Source: Flavobacterium defluvii (lineage in GTDB: Bacteria; Bacteroidota; Bacteroidia; Flavobacteriales; Flavobacteriaceae). From it: a stretch of DNA of 64,000 bases. Under the pieces are notes generated by a model that saw only the letters and a program-made list of their open reading frames with translations, did no database searches and had not been told where the DNA came from. Every line of letters starts with the position of its first letter. Within the stretch, counting starts at the first letter, position 1. Positions 45,401 to 53,179 of the stretch are shown here, piece by piece. The position numbers and the translations under genes are program-made. The DNA lies in contig NZ_FQWC01000007.1 in the NCBI RefSeq assembly GCF_900129555.1, positions 124,001 to 188,000 on the forward strand. Reading direction: 5' to 3'.

Positions 45401-46223
45401 ATAAATTAATAAATGATCCAATTACAGGAAGTGGAATTTTTTTCTCCAACGGAAATAATTGTTTTTCCATCGAAAATTGCCCTCCATGTGTTCCGTTGCT
45501 TAACAAAGGATGATGAATAGCAAGAACAACTGTTTTTTCCTGATTTTTGTTTAAGATATTTTCCAGTTCCTCAAAAAAATCTTCTCTCGTTTTTATATCG
45601 CAATTATCGTTTATTGTTGGATGATCGTCCCAGTCTTCCAGAAACCATTCACTATCAACGGTTACCAACGTTGTAATACTATCAATTTTTACATCTTCGA
45701 TAGGACAGGTCTTTCTTGGCAGAAAAGCTTTTTTATCATTTAAGTTCTTCGTTACAAAATCAGCCTGTAATTCTAAACCTTTTATACCGCTGTACCAATC
45801 GTGATTTCCGGGAATAAAAATAGTTTTTCCCCTAAAACCTTTGGACAATTTTAGTTGATTGTTAAGTTTTGTTTCTGCCAAAGCAGCAGCGTCGGCGTTT
45901 TTATCACTCGGAAAACCTTTAGGGTAAATATTGTCTCCTAAAAAAAGCAAAGTAGATTTTTTACTCGCTTTTTTAAGTTTTTGATGCAAAAGTTCGAGCG
46001 TTTGCTGCGACTGTTGTTCATCAGCATTTCCGGCATCTCCAACAAGATAAAAAGTATGGGCAATTTTTATAGTATCTGTTGCGTTTTCAGTTTCGTTAGC
46101 ACTTACACTTTTCCCGTATTGTGCTTTATGAGTAGCACAAGAATAAATAAATGTTAAAATTATAATTGCTAAAGAAAAGTTTTTAATCTTAGCAATAAAA
46201 TGAATATCCAAAAACAATTTCAT
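42492..46223 (-). CDS. Metallophosphoesterase - kinase-like - Omp85 barrel fusion
   Basis: 1243 residues with a lipoprotein-like N-terminus (IYSC, Cys29). Domain 1 (about 54-345) is a calcineurin-like phosphoesterase: GDAG (62-65), GDN (96-98), GNHDW (139-143), the HH pair at 237-238 and GHDH (313-316) are all present. Domain 2 (about 455-780) has no obvious standard name; GGHQSVSLRM, then GDWDRHADQW (620-629) and PRDRDQAF (646-653) resemble the catalytic and metal loops of HipA/PI-kinase-like or CotH-like folds. Domain 3 (about 900-1243) is a BamA/D15-type surface-antigen barrel ending in AYSF. It is divergent from the HD-domain gene with only 27 bases between. Role unknown; a surface or periplasmic phosphate-handling enzyme is plausible. 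Confidence 0.85.
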   Translation of the reverse strand: MKLFLDIHFIAKIKNFSLAIIILTFIYSCATHKAQYGKSVSANETENATDTIKIAHTFYLVGDAGNADEQQSQQTLELLHQKLKKASKKSTLLFLGDNIYPKGFPSDKNADAAALAETKLNNQLKLSKGFRGKTIFIPGNHDWYSGIKGLELQADFVTKNLNDKKAFLPRKTCPIEDVKIDSITTLVTVDSEWFLEDWDDHPTINDNCDIKTREDFFEELENILNKNQEKTVVLAIHHPLLSNGTHGGQFSMEKQLFPLEKKIPLPVIGSFINLLRKTSGVSPQDLQNKQYTIYAKRIKTLLQKQRNVIVVSGHDHNLQYISKENIQQIISGAGSKSEAARAVNPFDFSYGGNGYATLSLYKSGDAKVSFYGNENNKEKLLFEREIIKAKEINWASDIPNNFPSKITTSIYSPEMTDKSMFHRFLFGQHYRKYYSTPIEAQVATVDTLKGGLKPIREGGGHQSVSLRMSDPKGREYVMRGMKKSASVFLQSVAFKDQYVVNDFEDTYTESFLFDFYTTSHPYAPYVTGSMSDKIGLYHTNPILYYIPKQNGLGEFNAGFGDQLYMIEERPADNHLDGKNFGNPSNIISTDDMMMNLHKDEKYSVDEKEYIKARLFDILIGDWDRHADQWRWAEFKKDGKVIYKPIPRDRDQAFAKYDGALLSILMNIPALRHMRTFKDKIGNVKWLSREPYPMDLAFLRTAEEKDWVEQAKFIQDNLTDSDIENAFKAMPKEVQDGTVDEIIRKFKNRKRELQKYAIKYSDVLSKTVMIAGTDKKDKFVLDHKNKKSIEIQVFRVKKEGDELVYSKTVNDSKTKNVWIYGLDDNDIFEVKGDQKSRIKVRLIGGQNNDTYNIENGRKVIVYDFKSKENTYNLDSKTQTQLTDDYDVNLYNYQKPKYNVVSGLPNIGYNPDDGVKVGVNVNYTVNNFKQNPYTQRHVLNAFYYFATGGLEFNYAAHFPGLLGKWVIDVESLYTTPNFAMNYFGYGNESQYNDDLGMDYNRVRIRKFNASGAIRHVGRYGSEFSIQPIFQRMTVEETENRFINLPNIVNPDVFNSQNYGSLKVKYLFKNSDFAAKPTLGMYFMIAGTWTTNLDDTNKNFPTLESILGFTHRLDHNGKLVLATYLKGKAILNNNYEFYQGAALGGDTDLRGFRNERFLGNSYFSQSSDLRLSLGKIRKTLAPFTYGILGGFDYGRIWLDGENSRKWHQDYGGGLWLNAINVLTARISYFKSPDEVGRVIFGAAYSF

Positions 46224-46250
46224 AATTTAGTGGTATAAAAATATTCTTTT

Positions 46251-47429
46251 ATGAATCTAATAGAACAATCCGAAGATTTCGTCAGTAATTTACTCAAAGA
46301 TAAACTTTCTAATTTATATTCTTACCATAATTTTAACCATACTTTTAGTGTTGTAACAGCAGTAAAAGAGCTTTGCAAAAAAGAAGATGTAGAAAGTGAT
46401 GATAAAGAGGCACTTTTGGTTGCAGCCTGGTTCCATGACACCGGATATGTTGAAGGGTATGAAAATCACGAAAATAAAAGTGTAAAAATTGCAGCTGATT
46501 TTTTAAAAGAAAAAGGAAAATCAGAAAAATTTATAGAGCTGGTTTCCAGCTTAATACTGGCTACATCCAAAGAATATGTTCCTAAAACGCATTTAGAAAA
46601 AATTATTAAAGATGCAGATTATGCCCATTTAATGGGAACTGAATATGTAACAACCTGCGAATTATTACGTTTGGAATTAAAAAATACAGGAATTGTAAAT
46701 TTCTCGAATGCAGAATGGACAAAAGAAAATCTTAATTTTCTGCTGAATAAACATCGCTTTTACACCGATTATGCCCTGAAAAAGTGGCAGCCTTTAAAAG
46801 AAAAAAACCTGCTTTTGATTCAGAAAAAAATAAATAAGCAGGAACTGAAAGCCGCAGAAGCACTTGAAAAAGAAAATAAAAAGAACGAAAAAATCGAAAA
46901 ACCAGACCGTGGTGTTGACACTTTATTTCGTGTTACACTCGGAAATCATACACGTTTAAGCGGCATTGCCGATAGTAAAGCCAATATTTTATTGTCTGTA
47001 AATGCAATTATTATTTCGATTGCACTTTCAACCATTATCCCAAAATTAGACAGTCCGAAAAATGCGCATTTAGTTGTACCAACATTTATAATGCTGATGT
47101 CTAGTGTAATCACGATAATTTTTGCGATTCTTTCAACACGTCCAAAAGTAACTTCAGGCGTTTTTACCAGAGAAGATATTGAAAACAAAAAAATCAATTT
47201 ATTGTTTTTTGGAAATTTCTACAAAATGCCTTTAGAAGAATACGACTGGGCCATGAACGAAATGATGAAAGACCGTGATTATCTTTATTCAAACATGATT
47301 AAAGACTTGTATTATCTGGGATTGGTTTTACAGCGAAAATATAATTTGCTGCGTATTGCGTACAATCTTTTTATGGTTGGAATTATCGTTACGGTAATTT
47401 CGTTTGTTATTGCATTCAAATCAATTTAA
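46251..47429 (+). CDS. HD phosphohydrolase fused to Pycsar-type TM effector domain
   Basis: 392 residues. The N-terminal HD domain (about 5-190) has its metal ligands: His26/His30 (YHNFNH), His62-Asp63 (WFHDTGY), His73 and Asp121/Asp123 (KDADYAHLMG). A Lys/Glu-rich linker (about 190-220) leads to the second part (221-392): LGNHTRLSGIADSKANILLS followed by two membrane helices (about 246-266, 275-296), a cytoplasmic segment with FFGNFYKMPLEEYDW, and a last helix (about 365-389). This part matches the PycTM family, the membrane effector of Pycsar anti-phage systems. No nucleotide cyclase gene is adjacent. Possible roles are cyclic-nucleotide turnover or sensing coupled to membrane action. Confidence 0.85.
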   Translation: MNLIEQSEDFVSNLLKDKLSNLYSYHNFNHTFSVVTAVKELCKKEDVESDDKEALLVAAWFHDTGYVEGYENHENKSVKIAADFLKEKGKSEKFIELVSSLILATSKEYVPKTHLEKIIKDADYAHLMGTEYVTTCELLRLELKNTGIVNFSNAEWTKENLNFLLNKHRFYTDYALKKWQPLKEKNLLLIQKKINKQELKAAEALEKENKKNEKIEKPDRGVDTLFRVTLGNHTRLSGIADSKANILLSVNAIIISIALSTIIPKLDSPKNAHLVVPTFIMLMSSVITIIFAILSTRPKVTSGVFTREDIENKKINLLFFGNFYKMPLEEYDWAMNEMMKDRDYLYSNMIKDLYYLGLVLQRKYNLLRIAYNLFMVGIIVTVISFVIAFKSI

Positions 47430-47435
47430 ATTTTA

Positions 47436-47536
47436 ACACAGATACAATTAAAGGCAGATAAAGCGTATTCGCTTTGCGAAGACGCAGATTACACGAATTT
47501 GTATAATACAATAAAAAAATCCGTTTTATCCGCGCT
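47436..47536. repeat. Family I repeat
   Basis: ACACAGATACAATTAAAGGC, GAAGACGCAGATTACACG and the inverted AATCCGTTTTATCCGCG lie in the gap between two convergent genes. They are related to the words at 45-80 and 11060-11146. Confidence 0.55.
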
Positions 47537-47574
47537 CAATTCTATAAATTTAGCGAGACAAAAAAGCTCAACTT

Positions 47575-49944
47575 TTAGTTGAGCTCATCTAATAAATCCT
47601 GATAAGTAATTTTCTTTATTTTCGAATTATTTACGTTATTAATCACTTTTACTCGAATGGCTTTTAAGCCCGAAACTCCCTGAAGATCTTCGACTTCAAA
47701 TTGTTCAATCGAAGGTTCTAAAACTTTTTTATGCTGCAAATATTTAATGTATTTTAAATATTCAGCTTCTTCACTATTTTGAGAATATACAATTGTAATT
47801 TTCTCTTTTTCAGTAATTCTTTCGTTTGTCCCTTTAATGTGGGATTTGTCTATACGTTTTTTAACGACTTCATATCTTGCATTATACGTTCCGTCAACGT
47901 CAAAACGTTTTTCATCCATTCTAAAACGAATAGAAAGCGGAGAACTGAAAACCAAAATCAGCGAAGTAACATCAAGTTCATACGGAAGCGATTCTTTAAG
48001 CTGATGATGTTCTAATTCCATTTCGCATAAAGTCTGCAATTGCCATAAACGTAAATTATGCAGGTACATAATATCAAACGGTTTTGTTGGCGAAATAGAA
48101 GCTCCAATATATAAATTATGTTCTACACCATCCGTTTTAAAACGCTCATAATAATGCGGATAAATCTGCTGTGCTTCAACTTGTTTTTTATCTAAAACCG
48201 AAGCCAGTTTTTTGTTGATAATCGACATCGCATTATCAAACTTTTTTCTTTCCTGATAAAACATTCCGGTTTTTTCATCCAGACTTTCAAAATACAATTT
48301 TTCAAATTTTTCGTTTTTAGAATTGCTTTTAGTGTTTTTTAATATCGGATGAATTTCTTCTTCTATATAACGCTGAACATGCTGTTCCATATCTGCTTTA
48401 AGCGGAAAATCTAATTCGCTTCGAAGGGATTCTAATTCAAATTTTCTTTGTTCAAGAAGTACTAAATTAGTGTTTGGATCCTGATTTTCGAAAATTTCCA
48501 AAAGAGCCGTAAGCTGATTTTTCAAGTCGATTTTAACCGTTTCGTTTCGATGTTCAGATGAACCTTTTATATCGATTTGTCCGTAAAGCGGAAATACATT
48601 TTTAAATACAATTTCCTTAAAAATATAATCTTTCGTATGATTTATATTTTGGAAATAGTTTTGCGATTCTTTTCTGAATTTCCAATAAACACTTGGGTGA
48701 ATCGTAGTGTATTCACGCTGAATAATCGCTTCAACCTGATGCTGCATATCCGTATTATAGCGATCGATAGTATCTGTTAAATACGGCAGAACTAATTCTA
48801 GTTTTGTGGCATTTACACTGTTCAAATCTCTAGGATTTTCAGAAACTAATTCGACAACGCCCAATAAATGACCATCTTTTACAACAGGAGCAAAAACACA
48901 GCTTTGAATTCCTTGTTTTAATAAATGTTCTCCAAGTTTTTTGCTAGAAGATTCTTCGATGAATTTTTTAACATTAGAGATTGTAAATGGCTCTTTATTA
49001 TTTAGAAGATTCTCAAAAGAACATCCAAAGAAAGCATTTTTACAATCGACTTCCTGATCTGTTTTTAATAAAAAACTCTGAATCTGATTATCAAATTTTA
49101 TTGGTCTTATGAATTTTTCCTCTTCGGGGTTGTAAATAATAAAACCAACTTTTAAACTCGGAATTTTAAATATTGATCTAAAAATATTCTCAATAATATC
49201 ATTAGAGGCAACCGTTTTGGAATCGGGTTTTAATAAATTACTTTTTAAATTTGAAATAGCACTTTCGGTAGTGGCATCAAATAAAGAAACAATTCCAAAG
49301 CCTTTTAAAATCCAGCTTCCCGGAGGGAATTTTGATTTCCAAAGATCGATATCATTGTAATTATCAAATAATAAATCAATATCGTCCTGAGTTAAAGGCA
49401 CCGATTTATCTGTTGGAAGAATTTCCATGAAATCTGCATTGTACAGAATTCGATAATGTTTTTCTACACCTCCTTCATCAGGAATATCGTAGAAAAAAGG
49501 TTTATTAAAATCAATTTTTTGATTGTAATAATACGCCAATATTAAACAGCAGTTGTTTATATAAAATTGGTGATCATCAAAATCACGAATTTCCATATAA
49601 AACTCATCTCCTGCATTACGCAGAATTTTTTTGAAACGTTCTGTATAATTGAATGAAATATTCTGAAAAGGAATTGTTATAGCTTTTATTTCATTGTTTG
49701 TCAAAGCAGTAGGAAATAAATCGGCTGTAATATTTTTAATTAATGCTTCATTATCCTTAATAATACTGTAATCGCGAATTCCGGTTCTAAATTCCGGATA
49801 AGCTTCAACTTCTTTTAAAATAGCTTTGGCGTAGTTAGATCGGTAATCAACATCTGATAAAGCAATCTCTTCAAAAGATTCGATCAATTTATGAAATGAG
49901 ATTATCGTTTCGAAAGGGCTTTCGCTTGGTAAAAGACGATCCAT
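47575..49944 (-). CDS. GAF-domain protein of unknown function
   Basis: About 789 residues from the preferred start at 49944 (MDRLLPSES); a longer frame from 49980 adds 12 residues but would begin upstream of the TAATTTTG -7 box at 49968-49975, so it is unlikely. No signal peptide or membrane helix. A GAF domain is recognisable in the middle (about 235-400 in the longer numbering: HLLKQGIQSCVFAPVVKDGHLLGVVELVS). The N-terminal 230 residues and the C-terminal 400 are helical and charged and match nothing I know. No HisKA, GGDEF or HTH is visible. It probably senses a small molecule for an unknown partner. Confidence 0.8.
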   Translation of the reverse strand: MDRLLPSESPFETIISFHKLIESFEEIALSDVDYRSNYAKAILKEVEAYPEFRTGIRDYSIIKDNEALIKNITADLFPTALTNNEIKAITIPFQNISFNYTERFKKILRNAGDEFYMEIRDFDDHQFYINNCCLILAYYYNQKIDFNKPFFYDIPDEGGVEKHYRILYNADFMEILPTDKSVPLTQDDIDLLFDNYNDIDLWKSKFPPGSWILKGFGIVSLFDATTESAISNLKSNLLKPDSKTVASNDIIENIFRSIFKIPSLKVGFIIYNPEEEKFIRPIKFDNQIQSFLLKTDQEVDCKNAFFGCSFENLLNNKEPFTISNVKKFIEESSSKKLGEHLLKQGIQSCVFAPVVKDGHLLGVVELVSENPRDLNSVNATKLELVLPYLTDTIDRYNTDMQHQVEAIIQREYTTIHPSVYWKFRKESQNYFQNINHTKDYIFKEIVFKNVFPLYGQIDIKGSSEHRNETVKIDLKNQLTALLEIFENQDPNTNLVLLEQRKFELESLRSELDFPLKADMEQHVQRYIEEEIHPILKNTKSNSKNEKFEKLYFESLDEKTGMFYQERKKFDNAMSIINKKLASVLDKKQVEAQQIYPHYYERFKTDGVEHNLYIGASISPTKPFDIMYLHNLRLWQLQTLCEMELEHHQLKESLPYELDVTSLILVFSSPLSIRFRMDEKRFDVDGTYNARYEVVKKRIDKSHIKGTNERITEKEKITIVYSQNSEEAEYLKYIKYLQHKKVLEPSIEQFEVEDLQGVSGLKAIRVKVINNVNNSKIKKITYQDLLDELN

Positions 49945-49967
49945 CTTGTTTTTTGTTTTTAGAAATA

Positions 49968-49975
49968 CAAAATTA
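49968..49975 (-). promoter_or_regulatory. -7 box of the GAF-domain gene
   Basis: CAAAATTA on the plus strand reads TAATTTTG on the minus strand. It lies 23 bases before the start at 49944 and decides that start. Confidence 0.5.
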
Positions 49976-50098
49976 AGCATAAATTAAGAATTCGCATCAT
50001 TTTACGATTTGTTTCATTTATAGTCGCATAGATATAATCCCTTATAGATTGGGGCTTTTGAAACGACTTAATTATTTTAACTAAAAATTAACATATTA

Positions 50099-50133
50099 AA
50101 TAACGGAACGATCGTTCCGTTATTGTATCTTTG
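50099..50133 (+). promoter_or_regulatory. Operator palindrome and promoter of the SDR gene
   Basis: A perfect 26-bp palindrome (50099-50124, core GGAACGATCGTTCC) directly precedes the -7 box TATCTTTG (50126-50133). The core recurs with one mismatch in front of the neighbouring TetR gene. The position between -33 and -7 would block RNA polymerase when occupied. Confidence 0.85.
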
Positions 50134-50175
50134 TACCATAATAATTGAATAATCAATAACTTAAATAACAACAAA

Positions 50176-50928
50176 ATGAAAAATTTAGAAAACAAAGTAG
50201 CAATCGTGACAGGTGGAAACAGCGGAATTGGATATGCAGCCGCAGCTGAATTAACTGCAAAAGGTGCAAAAGTAATCATAACAGGTAGAAATAAAGAAGC
50301 TTTGGCAAAAGCAGAAACAGAATTAAACGTTACCGGCATTGTTGCAGATCAATCTGATTTAAAATCGATTGACAATTTAGTAGAAGAAATAAAAGCAAAA
50401 TTTGGTAAAATTGATATCGTATTCTTGAATGCAGGTGTTGCTTCTTTTGCTCCGGTAGAATTTGCTCCGGAAGATCATTACGATACCATTATGAATGTAA
50501 ACACAAAAGGAGTTTATTTTACAGTTCAAAAATTGCTTCCAGTTTTAAACGATGGCGGTTCTATTATTTTTAATACTTCTGTAAATGCTCATCTTGGAAT
50601 GCCAAATTCAAGTGTTTATGCAGCAAGTAAAGCAGCAGTTTTATCTTTCAATAAAGTATTTGCAGTAGAATTAGCTCCTAGAAAAATCAGAGTAAATGCG
50701 GTTTCTCCTGGTCCGGTTGAAACTCCACTTTATGGAAAATTAGGTCTTCAAAAAGAAGAAGTAGAAGGTTTTGGTGCTGTTCTTGGCGAAAAAATCTTGT
50801 TGAAACGTTTTGCGCAATCTGAAGAAATTGCAAAAACTGTTGGCTTTTTAGCTTCTGATAATTCATCATTCATAACAGGAACTGAAATTGTGGTTGATGG
50901 CGGGCTTACTGTAAATGCTGTAGTATAA
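50176..50928 (+). CDS. SDR-family NAD(P)-dependent oxidoreductase
   Basis: Classical short-chain dehydrogenase of 250 residues. Cofactor motif GGNSGIG (13-19), NAG at 85-87, catalytic Ser135, Tyr148 and Lys152 (YAASK), and the C-terminal PGPVETPLYG and ITGTEIVVDGG. Arg38 after the second strand (TGRN) suggests NADPH preference. The tight pairing with a downstream TetR gene and shared operator core suggests that it is derepressed by a toxic or xenobiotic ligand, perhaps an aldehyde or quinone. Substrate unknown. Confidence 0.93.
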   Translation: MKNLENKVAIVTGGNSGIGYAAAAELTAKGAKVIITGRNKEALAKAETELNVTGIVADQSDLKSIDNLVEEIKAKFGKIDIVFLNAGVASFAPVEFAPEDHYDTIMNVNTKGVYFTVQKLLPVLNDGGSIIFNTSVNAHLGMPNSSVYAASKAAVLSFNKVFAVELAPRKIRVNAVSPGPVETPLYGKLGLQKEEVEGFGAVLGEKILLKRFAQSEEIAKTVGFLASDNSSFITGTEIVVDGGLTVNAVV

Positions 50929-50945
50929 TTTTTTTGATTTATTCA

Positions 50946-50977
50946 GGAACGATTGTTCCGTTTTATTTGTATCTTTG
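50946..50977 (+). promoter_or_regulatory. Operator half-match and promoter of the tetR gene
   Basis: GGAACGATTGTTCC (50946-50959) is a 14-bp palindrome with one mismatch, matching the SDR operator core. The -7 box TATCTTTG follows at 50970-50977. This indicates autoregulation of the TetR gene. Confidence 0.8.
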
Positions 50978-50999
50978 TATAGAATTTTAATTGAAAGTC

Positions 51000-51581
51000 A
51001 TGGCTAGAACGAAAGAATTTAATGAGGATAAGGCTTTAGATAAAGCTATTGAAATTTTTTGGCACAAAGGCTATAACGGAACATCGGCCCAGGATTTGGT
51101 AACACACTTAGGTTTAAGTCGTTCGAGTTTATATGATACTTTTGGCGATAAGCAAAAATTGTTTGCGAAAGCTTTAAAAAAATATCATGAAGAGAATTAC
51201 ATTAAGATTAAAGAAATTCTGGAAGCTTCTGTAAATATAAAAGAAACACTTTCAGTTATTTTTAAATTGGCCATCGTAGAAAGTCTTGAAGACCGAATTA
51301 CAAAAGGCTGTTTTATGGTCAATTCTTCTGTAGAATTGGCTATGCACGATGAAGAAATTGCCAAAATTGTAACAATGAACAGTCAGCTTATGGAAGAAGT
51401 CTTTACCAATGCAGTAAAAAAAGGGCAGGAGGCAGGACATATTTCAAAAAAACTGGAAGCAAAAGTTTTGGCTCGATTTATTTTTAATAATTATTCAGGA
51501 ATCAGAGTTTTAGCTCGTACAGGAGAAAGAAACAAACAAGTTTACGATGATATTGTAAAAGCGGTATTTTCAGTTTTATAA
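51000..51581 (+). CDS. TetR/AcrR-family transcription regulator
   Basis: Repressor of 193 residues, started at the ATG at 51000 (MARTKEF); the upstream TTG is unlikely. The N-terminal helix-turn-helix reads GYNGTSAQDLVTHLGLSRSSLYDTFGDKQKLF (partly quoted, about 24-55), the standard TetR signature. The C-terminal half is a helical ligand/dimer domain (TetR_C type of the YxaF/YcdC-like group). It lies downstream of the SDR gene, and both genes have the same GGAACGAT-type palindrome at their promoters, so it most likely represses the SDR gene and itself. Confidence 0.92.
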   Translation: MARTKEFNEDKALDKAIEIFWHKGYNGTSAQDLVTHLGLSRSSLYDTFGDKQKLFAKALKKYHEENYIKIKEILEASVNIKETLSVIFKLAIVESLEDRITKGCFMVNSSVELAMHDEEIAKIVTMNSQLMEEVFTNAVKKGQEAGHISKKLEAKVLARFIFNNYSGIRVLARTGERNKQVYDDIVKAVFSVL

Positions 51582-51600
51582 AATCGAATTTATCTTAATA

Positions 51601-51636
51601 AAAAATGGCAGTTACATCTTGTAACTGCCATTTTTT
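51601..51636. terminator. Bidirectional terminator
   Basis: AAAAATGGCAGTTAC / GTAACTGCCATTTTT, a 15-bp perfect stem with a 5-base loop, lies between the convergent TetR and nucleoid-associated protein genes and serves both. Confidence 0.92.
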
Positions 51637-51668
51637 GTTTTAAGTAAGTAATAGAAAATGAAAACTTC

Positions 51669-52727
51669 TTAGCTTTTTTCTTCTTTGTTGAAATACACTA
51701 AGTAGTAATACATTTGTTTTTCTTCATCCCAGCCTTTTTCAACAAATTTTTCTGCGCTTTCAGGATTAATAAAATCCATTTTAATCTGAATGTGAGTATC
51801 CAGGTTAATCACATTTTTAATCGATTTTCTGGCGTCAGAAACTGCTGCGTTTGCAATAGGGAATGAGGTTACATCTTCGATGCTGTATTTTTCTCCTTTA
51901 TCAACTTTATAGTTTTTGAATTCAGGAATTAAGTCCGGATTGTCTAATACTTCATTCAGGAAATTCTGTTCTTCAAACTGATCATTTTTAGCGAAATAAT
52001 TCACAGATCGGTTCATAAACATTACTTCCTCTTTTTTGTCTTCTGCTGGCAAAACCACGTCTTTTGCGAAGTTCTGGCAGAATTTTAAATATTTTTTAGT
52101 GATGAAGTTTTCATCTTCAAAAGCGTCTACAGATAAAAAATGCTCTAGCCAGTAACGCGCGTCATAACGGTTGCTGTCTACAGTCAGGATTTTGTAGCCT
52201 TCTTCTTTTTTGTAATTGAAGATCAAACATCCTTTGTCTAATTTACTAAGATTAATACCTTGCTGCAGAATCATCTCAAGGTTACTTTCCTTTTCTTCAA
52301 ACTGTAAAAAGTCAGACTGCAATTCGCTTTTAAAAATACCAATTGCATCAACGACATTATTATCAATACTTAAGTTTGTCAAGTAAGTAACATATACCTC
52401 TCCGTTTTTAATGTGCGGATGATTTGACTGCTCGAATAAATGCTTTGTGATGTTTTTCGAAATTTCATGAACATTTGACGGATTTGCAAAAATCTCAGTT
52501 GCATATTTGAACATGTCGTTGTAATCCAAGTCCACTTCGTGTGCAAACTGATAATAGTTTTCTTCTTTTTCTCTAAAAGGCTTAAAAAAGAATTCTTTAA
52601 TCAAAGGAACAATCTCATCATTTAGATTAAATGGCTGCTCTGATAAAAAAATCGCTTCATTACGGCTTTTGTTTCCTACGCGGTGTATCGAAAGTGATTC
52701 GATGTGGGTGTTGAATAAGTTTATCAT
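51669..52727 (-). CDS. Nucleoid-associated protein, NdpA family
   Basis: 352 residues matching the 37-kDa nucleoid-associated protein family (YejK/NdpA). The opening INLFNTHIESLSIHRVGNKS and the internal HLFEQSNHPHIKNGEVYVTYL segment are typical. Acidic, no membrane segment or signal peptide. In other bacteria the family binds the nucleoid; its detailed function is not settled. It is convergent with the TetR gene and is followed upstream by a family A repeat touching the start region (52731-52767). Confidence 0.88.
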   Translation of the reverse strand: MINLFNTHIESLSIHRVGNKSRNEAIFLSEQPFNLNDEIVPLIKEFFFKPFREKEENYYQFAHEVDLDYNDMFKYATEIFANPSNVHEISKNITKHLFEQSNHPHIKNGEVYVTYLTNLSIDNNVVDAIGIFKSELQSDFLQFEEKESNLEMILQQGINLSKLDKGCLIFNYKKEEGYKILTVDSNRYDARYWLEHFLSVDAFEDENFITKKYLKFCQNFAKDVVLPAEDKKEEVMFMNRSVNYFAKNDQFEEQNFLNEVLDNPDLIPEFKNYKVDKGEKYSIEDVTSFPIANAAVSDARKSIKNVINLDTHIQIKMDFINPESAEKFVEKGWDEEKQMYYYLVYFNKEEKS

Positions 52728-52730
52728 TTT

Positions 52731-52767
52731 TAAGGTGCTGAGGTTCTAAGTTGCTAAGGTACTAAGG
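52731..52767. repeat. Family A repeat, left flank of four-helix-bundle gene
   Basis: AAGGTGCTGAGGTTCTAAGT and AAGGTACTAAGG form a family A copy that ends 2 bases before the stop codon of the 52769-53128 gene. Its inverted partner lies at 53180-53215 on the other side of the gene. Confidence 0.85.
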
Positions 52768-52768
52768 T

Positions 52769-53128
52769 TTAGTTTCTATCTTTTATTTTTTTTATAAAAG
52801 AAACTAACATTCTTTCCACCTCTCGACTATCCTCGTATAGTTTGTTAAAATCTTCTTCTTTTAAATAAGATATATTTTTTGCGATCTCTAATTGCGTCTG
52901 CATTTCAAATAGAGAACCGATAGAAATACTTAAAAAGCGTAAAAGTTCTTTATCACTTTCTCTTCCATATCCTTCGGCAATATTGCTGGGAATAGAAATC
53001 GAGCTACGTCTAATTTGTGAAGTTAATCCGAAGACTTCTTCTTTGGGAAATTTGTTTGTTAAGGAATAAATTTTGGTAATCAAGGTCATTGATTTCTGCC
53101 AAACTAATAAAGTTCTAAAATTGCTCAT
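52769..53128 (-). CDS. Four-helix-bundle protein (23S rRNA IVS family)
   Basis: 119 residues. The family is recognised from the N-terminal LLVWQKSMTLITKIYSLT, FGLTSQIRRSSISIPSNIAEG and GRESDKELLRFLSISIGSL (parts of about 7-75). Such proteins are often encoded in intervening sequences of 23S rRNA or as stand-alone genes, and resemble Avd, the accessory protein of diversity-generating retroelements. Here it is free-standing, with no rRNA or reverse transcriptase nearby. It is enclosed by an inverted pair of family A repeats, suggesting it entered as a unit. Function unknown; nucleic-acid binding is likely for the family. Confidence 0.9.
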   Translation of the reverse strand: MSNFRTLLVWQKSMTLITKIYSLTNKFPKEEVFGLTSQIRRSSISIPSNIAEGYGRESDKELLRFLSISIGSLFEMQTQLEIAKNISYLKEEDFNKLYEDSREVERMLVSFIKKIKDRN

Positions 53129-53179
53129 TTCTTATTTTTATATTCGAATTAAAAATAAGAAAAATCTTTCAAAATAAAA

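Noticed and set aside
46251..47429. A complete Pycsar anti-phage operon
   Set aside because: No uridylate/cytidylate cyclase gene is adjacent; both neighbours have other functions and orientations.
52769..53128. Taking the four-helix-bundle gene as part of an rRNA operon or a retroelement
   Set aside because: No rRNA, template repeat or reverse transcriptase sequence is found anywhere in the window.
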